Assembly: GCA_034231615.1 (NCBI GenBank)
Contig: CM067314.1
Location: 5,582,501 to 5,646,500 of the forward strand
DNA: 64,000 bases
Origin: Meghimatium bilineatum
Taxonomy: Eukaryota; Mollusca; Gastropoda; Stylommatophora; Philomycidae
Reading direction: 5' to 3'
The notes beneath the pieces are model-generated. The model was not told the origin of the DNA and made no database searches. It was given only the letters and a program-made list of their open reading frames with translations. This document shows positions 24,651 to 37,200 of this stretch, piece after piece; within the stretch, counting starts at the first letter, position 1; each line of letters opens with the position of its first letter. Both the position numbers and the translations under genes were made by a program.

Positions 24651-25001
24651 CCACTTTATCCTGAATTATTTCCAGTCATCTTGGCTGTGTCTTGTCACTG
24701 GTGTCAAACAGGCCCAGATAAGAGAGTGAGTTTGATGGGGAATAGTACCCAGTACATCATCTCCTCACTTTAATCTAAATATGATACACGCTACAGTTCA
24801 AGAGGATTCTATGCCAGAGTTGGAGTGTTCAATCATCTCCGGACATGCCAGACAGTCTGAAACTGCTGTCGTCATCTCATGCGACAGATGTCTATTCATT
24901 ATGTGAACTGCATAACCATAACCATTTACTTTGTGTTTTCTCCTGATGCATATTGCGTAACATTGAACAGAGTTCAACAGCTAATTTGTGTAAATCAACA
25001 G
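24651..25001. other. Immediate upstream of exon A, no first exon found
   Basis: The frame of exon A stays open back to an ATG at 24879 (residues MRQMSIHYVNCITITI onward). This extension looks like non-coding sequence and has no acidic dileucine motif, so it probably is not the real N-terminus. Confidence 0.4.
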
Positions 25002-25209
25002 GTATACAAACGTAGGTGGTATGTATTAATCATGTACAGCATGTACGCCTTCACGCAGTCTGCAGTGTGGAACACGTGGGGTCCCATATCTGCCTCCAGT
25101 GTGGATGCATTTGGCTGGGACGACTTTACAATTCCTTGGCTGACGAATTGGGGACCCATTACATATTTACTAACAGGCCTCTTTTATCCTTGGCTCTTAC
25201 AAGTCAAAG
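25002..25209 (+). CDS. SLC49A4: Exon A: helices 1 and 2
   Basis: Residues 1-69 of the recognised protein, starting VYKRRWYVL, with WNTWGPI after helix 1 and [12 protein letters not shown] in helix 2. The donor is AAAG|GTAAGT, ending in phase 1. The acceptor chosen is CAACAG at 24996-25001, but its pyrimidine tract is weak. The frame stays open upstream to an ATG at 24879, so the exon could begin earlier, for example after the AG at 24970. The residues encoded upstream of YKRRW do not look conserved. Confidence 0.88.
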
Positions 25210-28200
25210 GTAAGTTTGCAAGGTATAAGCATATCAGACATATGGCTTTGTGTATAAATGGCCGTATTCACCTTGGCAGATGGTCTGAAGCAATCTTGCA
25301 TTGACTAGAGTTGAGTGGGTGGGAGTTGACATCTATCTATTCAATTAACCCTTTATTGCCTTTGAGTGTCAGGGGTAGAAGAATGCTCTGGAGATGGCCC
25401 TCGTGTGTGCTGAGTATATTGTGGAGTTTGTTGCCTCTTTTATTTCAGTGGTCCATCATTTTTAAGGTAGGCCTCTAGGCCTAACTGCACTGTATCTGTG
25501 TAGCATTGCTTGCTGTGGTATGCTGTCTAGTGGTAGTCTGCTGATGTGTGCAAACTATTTGATCCATTGGCTCTTAATATACTCCAAGATTGGGGCAGTG
25601 CCGGTTCTGTGTCTGTCTTCATTTCTCACTCTGCCTCTTCTGGATTCTGCGTAAGCATGAATTAGCATGGTTAAATGGTTAATCCATGGCAGTATTTATT
25701 GTTTAGCTGGCATACACTTTGTATTTTTCTTATTTGCGCTCATTCACAAATTCCTACAGATCAACAGGATTCATCATCTGGGATAGACTGAACACCAGGA
25801 ATGCTTTATCTTCTGGTACAGACTAAGCACTTCTGGACTAAGCTGGGCACATCTGGGATAGACTGTGCACCAGGAATATGTAGTGTGGAAAACAGAACAC
25901 GCTGTATCATAGTTTACAGGTTGGCTGTGATATCTGCACCTTTCAGGTAGAGGACACACTTGGCTGTCCCATATCATATAGGGTCAAAGAGACCCAGAAA
26001 TCATGCTAAAGTCATGTTTCCATTGTGTTTTGTGTATGGAATCCTGATTATCTGTGCGCCTTGGAATCCTGCTTATTAGTTCAGCCATCAGGGGCTGGAT
26101 AATAAGACTGGTCGTGCAGTCTCACTCGAGCAGGATCAAAGTCCGGCCCAAGTAAGCAGAGTGCTGAAGGCAGATGCAAAAGGTGCACAGATAATCAGGA
26201 TTCCATACACAAAACACAATGGAAACATGACTTTAGCATGATTTCTGGGTCTCTTTGACCCTATATGATATGGGACAGCCAAGGTGTGTCCTTAACCTAA
26301 ACATATCTGAAGTCTACACAGCTCCTACAGATTAGCAGAGTTAACATATATGGTTGTATCGTGTGCTATGTTCCATACCAAAATCTTATCTATGTTGGAT
26401 GAACTATTATAATAGACAGTGTCATCGTGGAATAATATTTAATTTTTTAAAATAACTATTTTTATTTAAATTTTGTGATTACTATTAATATTTGATTACT
26501 ATTATTATACTAGATTTGTTTGGATTCCGTTGGGACCCATCGTCCTGTCAGGCAGAAATTTATTGGGATGCTCATCCTGATATGGCTCACATTGCAAATG
26601 TGCTTGTTAACTCGACTCACCGTTTGGGAACAAAAACGAGTATAACATCATACAGTCAATAACCAATTCATCGAATACAGTCCATAAACAATATTTTATG
26701 AATCAATAACTGTGAATGTTGCGGTGAAAGGGTCGTTCGCAATCTTCGTTGATGAAAACCATTGATATTGGTTCATTATATGATAATTTCCTCTGGGTTT
26801 GATCATTGTCATCATATGCTGTGTGCCTTGAAGTTTCAATAGTGTCGCAGTGAAATTCCACATGGAGTAGAAGATTGTCCAGTCCTCACATGGAGTAGAA
26901 GATTGTCCAGTCCTCACATGGAGTAGAAGATTGTCCAGTCCTCACATGGAGTAGAAGATTGTCCAGTCCTCACATGGAGTAGAAGATTGTCCAGTCCTCA
27001 CATGGAGTAGAAGATTGTCCAGTCCTCACATGGAGTAGAAGATTGTCCAGTCCTCACATGGAGTAGAAGATTGTCCAGTCCTCACATGGAGTAGAAGATT
27101 GTCCAGTCCTAACATGGAGTATAAAATTGTCCAGTCCTCACATGGAGTAGAAGATTGTCCAGTCCTCACATTGCTTCTTACATTCTCTTGTGTCAACAGC
27201 TTGTGTTGGACTGAAAGTTGAACAGAAAATAGCCCTGGAAACTATTCCTGAAGAGAATGCCACAAGATAAACCAATCTGTAACTGAATACCCTACTGAGC
27301 AATCTGGGCCCAATTCTACTGTCAAGTTTTTCCTATACTAGAATCATTCTCGCAGAGAGAGAAGGTTCAGTACCTGATGGACACAGACACAATATATCTA
27401 AATTAGACAGTTCTGTTCAGCTCAAGAACAAGTTTTTAGTCCCCGGTGCTCCTAAATATTTGTTGAGACTCAAGACTTGGAAAGGGGTTCACAACGTTGA
27501 TGATTTACACCTCAGCTAAGAAGGCGAACGAGCCGGGGTCTAACACAAATCTGTTGAGTTCTTCCTAAACCGGAACCAAGCTCGTGGATGAGAAAAGGTT
27601 CAGTACTCAATGGGCACAGGCACAATACATTAACTACACAAACAAGTTTAATAGCTGTGGAACATCTTGTGCAAGATAGATGTGAATGACAGCTTAAAGT
27701 CAATACACATTCGCCGACTGACGGCAGATAGAAAGGCTGTCACAGGCTAGGGTTGCCCGCCCAAAATGTCAAGGCATGCTGTAATCGAATTTGCTGGGTC
27801 TACATGGCACATAATGGTGGCAAACATACTTCATGCTCCCTGTGGAAATCACATAAATTTTCATGTTGGTTATTAAGGAGCGAACGCACAACAAATAAAC
27901 AGGTTCTCTAACTTACATAAGTTTGTATATTTTGCAGGTCTCAGGTGGGCAACGTTGAGCAGTATGTTTTTTGTAGCTGTTGGAACAGCTTTCAGGGTAA
28001 TCACATCAAACCCTTCAGTTGCCATAATGTAAGTAAGCATCATCATACTGGTTGACATGATTGTGAATCTCCCACAAACATGCTTCTTGAGTGCTATCAG
28101 TTTAGATGTTGCTTTTTTTCATACTAGGCCATTAGACTGTCAGGATTGTCTCCTGTCTATCATTGATTATCATCAGTTGATTTTTCAGTTGAAACTTGCC

Positions 28201-31200
28201 CAAGTGAAAAATCTTTGGCAAGTACCAGCAACAAAGCGAAACTATGTATGATCAGAACATGCACATTTCCAGTGACAATATACGATTGTGAGGCATAAAA
28301 GAGTTCTGAGAATGCCATGGACAGCAGAGAAAACAAACCAGGAGGGGTTAAGAACAATTAATGTCCAGAAAGGCTGGTTTCTGAACACAGTATTAAAGAA
28401 AAAACTATTTTTTTTTGGGTCACATTAAGAGACTCGATGGCATGGAGAGAGTATTACTGGAGGGGATGATAGAAGGTAACAGGGGCAAAGGCTGTCGAAG
28501 ACACCATTGGACAAAAGACATTCAAGAACGTCTGCGCATGTCACTAAAAGAGACAGGACAACTTGCTCAAGACCACTGAGAACTCAAGAGGGAAGACTAT
28601 GTTCTGGAAAAAATATGTCACCTGATGATGAACTGAAGGTACTTGAATGCACGCTATTGTCCAGTGGAATTGGGTCCAATGTTGTATAAATGCAGGCGAG
28701 CATCTAAGAAGATCAGATCTATTGTCTGATAGGTACAGAATATTGTTCAGTGTGGTAAGCTCATTCTGTTATAGATTCTGCCTACTCCATAGGTAAATAT
28801 AAAGGTTGGTCCCATGGCAGAAACTTGCTGTCAGGGATGAAGATAACTCTTCACGTACTAAGTCGTAGCAACTATTAGGTGGTGTGGCCAGTTCCCTTCG
28901 TTGCTGTTTTTTTTTTACCTTCCCTAACTTATGCGTCAGGTACTCACTTACAGCTGAGTTGATTGGAGTAGTGTTCAAGTGAGAAATCACATCCCTAATT
29001 TTTCTGTCTGGACGTGGTTTCTAGCTTGGCGACCGGTGATAGTAAGGTAACCCGGTGATAGCAAGAAAAGGTTACAATCAACTACGCTCCCACTTTTCTC
29101 CATAAGAAGATCATAATTTATCATTCATTCATATTTTAGTATCAGTGAACCTGAATGAATAAAATAATTCAAAGAATTGTGTTAATATTTTGTCATAACC
29201 TAAAAACATTGCAGAGAATAGTAACATTGACCTGCCATGCACATCTTAAGAGGAAACTAAGGAAAGTTAGCATAGAATAGCTTATCCGAACCCATAGAAT
29301 ATCATGTGACCAAACAATAACATACTGAAACCAGATGTCAGGCTGAAAAGCACAGATATGGTAGCCAATAAGTAACCATAACCACAATACTTGATATTAA
29401 TTTATTATATACAAAATTACTTGTTAGTAATGTATGTTATACAAAATTACTTGTTAGTAATATATGATATGCAAAAATACTAGATAATAATTTATGATAT
29501 ACAAAAATACTTGATAGTAATTTATAAAATAAAATAAAACTTGATATTAATTTATGATATACAAAAATACTTGATAGTAATTTATAAAATAAAATAAAAC
29601 TTGATATTAATTTATGATATACAAAAATACTTGATATTAATTTATAAAAGTGTACTGAATTATAATCTATAACAAATACAGTGGAATCTCTCTATAGCAC
29701 ATTCTTTTATAACAAATTTCCTTATTGACAACACTTTTCAAATCCCCAATTATATTTATCATTTATTGTTTGTACTGTGTATAGAGAATGTCTATTATTA
29801 CATCAGTATTTTGTCAGTCTGGACTAAGTTATTGTAATGGGATTTGACTATATTAGGAATCACATAATGTTACTTTATAAAATGTTTATACAATTCAGTT
29901 GTACAGAGAATTACATGATATACTGCCTGGGTTACACTGGGATCAGAGTAAACAAAAGTATTAACTTTTTGGCAGGCAATTCTGCGATTGACGGCACAAT
30001 ATTGAGAAGAGATGTCATAAATTCATTGTAAAATGAAAATGTTGGCAATGAGACAGAAAATGTACATGTACAAAAAATGACAGAAATTGAAAGTGATTAG
30101 AGGAGAGGAAAGAAAATATACTCTTTTCAGAAAGAGCAGAAGATCATGTAATCAACACCTGACTGAGTCTATGTACACTCAAATGGCTGCTGAAACGGAG
30201 AGTGGGGCACTTATGGGAATGCCCCATGTGCTGTGATGCTAGTTTCTAATCAAGAATCAATGCGTGTGGTTGCATCTGTTAGTCTTACCAATGGCCCACT
30301 AGACAAACCACCTGTGCAACATAAAATCTTAGTAGATGACATGCCGTTATATTGAGGCTCTCTTATGGAAGCTTTGTAACATGTCATCTATACAATTATA
30401 GACGACCCCCCCTGAGTAGTAAGCTCCTTCAATAAGCATTGCACTAAGGCAAAAACTGAAGTCTCCTGGGTATGAAAGAAAGCTCAGAAAAACCACCCCG
30501 CTACACATAGGAAGTAAGAGCTAATCGCTCGCTATTCCTGGGGTTCTCAAACAAACAACAATCAAGAATGTTTTTTTCAAATGATTAATTGATGAAATGA
30601 TTGCCTGATTGTTTGGATATTCATTGTATCCTCCTCCATTCACTCACAGACTTATCCATATAGGTCAGTTTTTAAATGGTGTTGGAGGACCCATATCCAC
30701 AGGATCTATTCCAGCACTGTCTTCCACATGGTTTCCTCCTCACGAGAGAGTGACAGCCACTGCATTAAGTAATAGTATTAACAATTTTGGTTCTGCTCTG
30801 ACTTTTATATTAGGTATGTACTTTGTTCTAAGTTAGTTTTGTGACAATGTTTATTCTTGGTATTAGGTATGTACTTTGTTCTAAGTTAGTTTTGTGACAA
30901 TGTTTATTCTTTGTATTAGGTATGTACTTTGTTCTAAGTTAGTTTTGTGACAATGTTTATTCTTTGTATTAGGTATGTACTTTGATAATGTTCTCAGTTA
31001 GTTTTGTGACAATGTTTATTCTTGGTATTAGGTATGTACTTTGTTCTAAGTTAGTTTTGTGACAATGTTTATTCTTGGTATTAGGTATGTACTTTGTTCT
31101 AAGTTAGTTTTGTGACAATGTTTATTCTTGGTATTAGGTATGTACTTTGTTCTAAGTTAGTTTTGTGACAATGTTTATTCTTCGTCTAGTTCAGATTATT

Positions 31201-34200
31201 AATTGTACTCAATGTAAAGAATAGCAAACTATTTACTGTCTTTTCTCCGCTAGAGCTGTATGGTTATGCATGATTGAATGGAAATCTGTTTTCAGGCTAT
31301 GTCATGTTTGGGTGCTTGATATGCAGCCATGGTTATCTGAGGCTTATTCTAATATCAAGAAGTTCATGATAATCTTATAGAACATCAAGAATTGATCTAT
31401 GTGACACTTAAAGTATGACACTCACATATTGCAGAGAACTAAGAGACTAATAGAGTGACAGTGAGGTCAATGTTCTATAACTGGACATATCATGCAGATG
31501 AAGATCTAAGGTGTGTCCCCATAGCAAAATCTGCTATCTTTTTCAGGGCCAGTGTAGTTAACTCCTAGCACCACATGTGAAAGGTCTGAAGATCTCTCTA
31601 GTGTGTCAGCAGACTTACCGGCATGCAACAGCACAACTCTAGTAGATGACATGCATATATAGTGAGACATTTTTCTTGTGCAAGCCACTATATCACTTTT
31701 ATCTATACAATTATGTTTTCATCCCCTCAGAGTTATAAGGCTCCTGTTCAAAGCATTTTGCATGTTCATAATGCGAAAAGACATAGTTTATTCAGATTGT
31801 TTCCATATTTTATAAGCATCTGTAATGTTTTATGTCTTGATGTCCATGGTTTGTTGGTTACTGATTAACAGTTTGTGCACAAATAAAACAGCGACACCAT
31901 GCTGTTTCTATTTTTGAAATACACCCTGCTGGAAAATATAGTAGAAACATTCTACTACAAGAATGATCTGGTGCGAGTTTGAGAATAACACACAAAAAAA
32001 GATTAACGGAAATTGTTTAAGAAGTCTATTGTTTATTCCCAGGTAAATGATGGTTGATAGTATCCACACTTGCCGTTAAGAATAGGGGTAGGAGCTTCAG
32101 CTGTCATTCCATGGCCAGATATGTTGCTGTGGTTGCATTAAGTCCATGTTTGTTGAAGGTTATTTTGACATTTTCTATGCACAGTTTTCTTGGTCTACCT
32201 TTGGCTTTATGTCCGGATATTCTTTTGTTATATGCTCTTATTGGTATTTGGTTTGGCTTCATTCTCATAAGGTGACCGAACAATATTACTTGCTGTCTTT
32301 TGATATGTTCAATACATGATATTATACAAATTCTTTTCCAAATTTATTATTTTATCTAGTTTAGTAATCATTGCAGCTTTTCTCAGACACTTCATTTTAC
32401 ATGTAACAATTTTCCTCTGCTGCGAGACTATTAAAGATCCATGTTTGACATTGGTAGCAGAGTGTTGGTAAAAAAATTGTAGATATTATCTATCTTCTAA
32501 TTTCCATCTTGATCTTTGGGTGGAGAAGTAATTGGGTGGAGAAGTAATTGGGTGGAAAGTTGGTAAGTTGTTTAAGAAGTATTAATCTCAACAAACACAT
32601 TTTACGAGATATTATTTGTAATTTCTTTGCTATGTTTGTCTGAAATTAGGTCCAGCTCTTGTGTCAAGTCCAAAGAATACATCATCATCATCATCACATT
32701 CATTTTTGCTGTGAGTACATTGATGTTATTCAGTGAATGTCAGGAAGTATGTGGTAGATATGTGTATCATAGATAAGAAATATGTGTATCATAGATAATA
32801 AAATATGTGTATTATAGATAATAAAATATGTGTATCATAGATAATAAAATATGTGTATCATAGATAATAAAATATGTGTATCATAGATAATAAAATATGT
32901 GTATTATAGATAATAAAATATTTGTATCATAGATAATAAAATATGTGTATTATAGATAATAAAATATGTGTATCGTAAGCAAGAAGTAAATTTCAAAATG
33001 CAGTTTCACAAATGATCAAAGTCGATATTTTGACTGAAATGTTGTTGTCAAGATATGATTAATGACTTTCTGAACTGATGGTGGTACACTCCAGGTATCC
33101 CCATAGGAATTATATTTTTTCAGCAGATGGTGAAGAGGATACTGATAGTTTCAGTAGCCTGTTACTGTGTATATATTCCTTATTCTACCCCGTAACACTT
33201 TACTGACTAATTTTGACGGCAGGAAAATTTCCATTATAGAACCTTGGTGACCGATTTCGGCTATCGCTGAAACCGCTGTGATAGGTCAGAAATGTGGAAA
33301 TACCCATTGTGATACTATTACTAAAAATAGCTCATCTGTGAAAATACATTGTTCCAAAATTGTGGCACATGTGAAATACAGATATAGATGTCGCTCATGA
33401 GTATTTATCATGAAAATATCCGAGATTTTGATGGTGATGTCGTATGATATATAAAAAGTAGTGTACATTTTTCAACCATTCTATCAGTTCATTACCCCAT
33501 ACTTGAGGTTGTTATAACTATTGCAACCTTCATTCTCATACTTGAGGATATTATAACTATCTGAAATCTCATTCTCATACTTGAGGATGTTATAACTCTG
33601 AAACTTCATTCTCATACTTGAGGATATTATAACTCTGAAACCTCATTCTCATACTTGAGGATATTATAACTCTGAAACTTCATTCTCATACTTGAGGATG
33701 TTATAACTCTGAAACTTCATTCTCATACTTGAGGATATTATAACTATCTGAAATCTCATTCTCATACTTGAGGATGTTATAACTCTGAAACTTAATTCTC
33801 ATACTTGAGGATATTATAACTCTGAAACCTCATTCTCATACTTGAGGATATTATAACTCTGAAACTTCATTCTCATACTTGAGGATGTTATAACTCTGAA
33901 ACTTCATTCTCATACTTGAGGATATTATAACTCTGAAACTTCATTCTCATACTTGAGGATGTTTACTATATGCTCCACATCTTTTAGCAATTACTCTACA
34001 CCTTAGAATAGTAGAGAATCCCTGACCTGATCTTGACCGCCACCCTCCTCTCCAAACAGAACCATCTATGTGATGATGAAATAATGCCATTAGCTGTAAG
34101 CAGGTAGCTCTTGACCTCTTGACAACCCATAACTTTTCTGGCAAAAACACAAGTTCTTCTCAGTTGTGTAACGGGGGCAATACCTGGGCATTTATAAGCT

Positions 34201-37200
34201 TGTCTCAAAGGCATATTTGTGTAACGGGGATTTATGAATGCATGCTTAGTTTCCGAAGGGAGACATTTGAGTGTGCCAGTGTACTAGGATTGCCATGTCC
34301 TGCCAAGAGCACAGCCACACTTCTCAGCCAACTATCTCATCATTCTTCTATCAAATTTATTGACCCATTGACAGTGATGGTATATCTAGTATACCTCATC
34401 ACGTGGGTGTCCACCACAAATGGACAGAGGTGCAATGTCTGCAATGATGGTATATCTAGTATACCTCATCATGTGGGTGTCCACCACAAGTGGACAAAGG
34501 TGCAATGTCTGCAATGATGGTATATCTAGTATACCTCATCACGTGGGTGTCCACCACAAGTGGACAGAGGTGCAATGTCTACAGGAGCTGCATCTTGTCA
34601 TTAATGATGATGATTTGATCAAAGAGAGAAGTAAGAAATTAAAACAAGATTTGATTATTTCTTTTACATGTCAGCTGTTTGTCAGCTGTTTGTCAGCTTA
34701 TTCCCCAACTTTCCTTCATCACCTCCTATGACATGCCTGGAAAGGAGACAGTGAGCCTATTCTTTGCACAATGAACTAGAAGTCAAGGCTCTATTTGTCA
34801 CATGGGCAAACTAACTGTGTAGTATCTATTACTGTTGTTTCCTTCCCAGTAGTTAAGAGCAGTTAGCTCTTACTTCTTATTTGTCACATGGGGTGGATGT
34901 AGTATGAGTACAGGATGTCTGTGATGTGAAATTATTGTTTCTGAATTGTTCCATCTTCAGGGGACCACTGAATCTTGAGCCAAGAAACATGTTTGATGTA
35001 GACAATAAAACAGGTTAGTATATGAACAGAAACAAAGTAAAAGAAAACATTAGATACTATGACAATCTCTGTCCAACAGCCGTTTGTGTTCTTGTTTCCC
35101 CATTAGTACCTACCTACGTATTTTGTGGTTAATTGATATAAATATTATATAAAACAATTATCAATAATTAATTGAAATATTCATTTTTTATGGTTAGGGT
35201 TAGTTATGTTTTACATAACTAACCCTAACCCTAAATATAATTATATTTAAATTAATAAATGATAAACATAAACTGATAAACATAGGCAAGGGAAAAAAAA
35301 TCACACAGGAAGTCACTAATTGGCCAATGGGGGTTGGACTGTGATCATAGTACCAGACATTATTTACCAGATTCTTCAAGTCAGATATTTGTATTTTGTA
35401 TAGAAATAAGGTTTGTCTGAAGATATTTGTATTTTGTATAGAAGTAAGGTTTGTCTGAAGATATTTGTATTTTGTATAGAAATAAGGTTTGTCTGAAACA
35501 GATGCGATAGCATCCATGAAAGCAATGTGGCTGTATCACATATAAATGAATTAGTTGAGTAAAAATTGTAATTGTAGGATTAAGTCATTTGTACTAGACG
35601 TACATTCTGTGTTAGGATTAAGTCATTTGTACTAGACGTACATTCTGTGTTAGGATTAAGTCATTTGTACTAGACGTACATTCTGTGTTAGGATTAAGTC
35701 ATTTGTACTAGACGTACATTCTGTGTTAGGATTAAGTCATTTGTACTAGACGTACATTCTGTGTTAGGATTAAGTCATTTGTACTAGACCTACATTCTGT
35801 GCTATGATTAAGTCATTTGTACTAGACATACATTCTGTGCTATGATTAAGTCATTTGTACTAGACATACATTCTGTGTTAGGATTACGTTGTTAGACACT
35901 TGAGTTGTTACATACTGTACTTGTCGATACTTACACTTTTGCCTTGTTACAAACTTGGCATGTTCCATTCTTGGCTTGTTGTATACTTGATTTATGCACA
36001 CTTGGCTTGGTACACACTTGTCTTTGGAGACTTAACTAAAGGTATAAAATTGAATTCTTGAGTTGTTACATACTGTACTTGTCGATACTTACACTTTTGC
36101 CTTGTTACAAACTCGGCATGTTCCATTCTTGGCTTGTTGTATACTTGATTTATGCACACTTGGCTTGGTACACACTTGTCTTTGGAGACTTAACTAAAGG
36201 TATAAAATTGAATTCTTGACATGACATCTTTTAGCAGAAGTGAATAAACCAAATGTACAATGTTTTATATACAGAAGTGAAAAAACCGTATCACTTATAT
36301 ACAAGTTATTTTTATATTGTTAGAAATTTAAATTGTGTCACACAGGAGATCAGGGGTAGGCAACCTCTTTTGGATCGTGAGTCGGGTTGAGAATTGTTCA
36401 TGTCAGATGGGGCCTACAAACATTTGTTAATTTCATGAAGTTCCAAGTAATATTTTCGGAGTTCAGGGTCCAGTTCGTATAGTAGTTTAATTGAAATATG
36501 TCGGGTGGGCTAGTAGAAATAGCTTGTTTGATGTATATGCCTTATTCTATCTAGTGGGTTACAGGCATTATTCTATCATGTGACTTACAGGCCTTATTCT
36601 ATCTGGTCGCTTACATGCTTTATTCTGTCTGGCTGGCTAGTAAAATTAGCGTGTATGGCTCACATGCCTTATTTTTCTCATGCTTGCAGTAAATATTTAA
36701 TAATTTCCATTAAAAAATTTTCTTGGGTACATGTGTCAGATGGCAGCTTGATCAACTGTGCCCTATGTAAACAAATCACCCTTAATTTGCTACTTGAAGG
36801 CCTTTTTTGTAGGTCAGCAGACTTAGAATTTGTGTCCTGTGGAGGTGTTAAACTGCGATGAGTGTTCATCAATTCTTTGCATTGCATCTTCTAATGAAGC
36901 AGTTTGCAGGAAATCTTAGACAGACAAGGAGTGCTAGACAAACAGGCAATGTTAGACAGACAGGCAATGTTAGACAGACAGGCAATGTTAGACAGACAGG
37001 CATTGTTAGACAGACAGGTAATGTTAGACAGACAAGGAGTGCTAGACAAACAGGCAATGTTAGACAGACAAGGAGTGCTAGACAAACAGGCAATGTTAGA
37101 CAGACAAGGAGTGCTAGACAAACAGGCAATGTTAGACAGACAGGCAATGTTAGACAGACAGGCAATGTTAGACAGACAGGCAATGTTAGACAGACAAGGA

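Noticed and set aside
24879-25001. In-frame ATG upstream of exon A as the transporter start
   Set aside because: The added residues lack any resemblance to the family N-terminus. It remains possible but is not supported.
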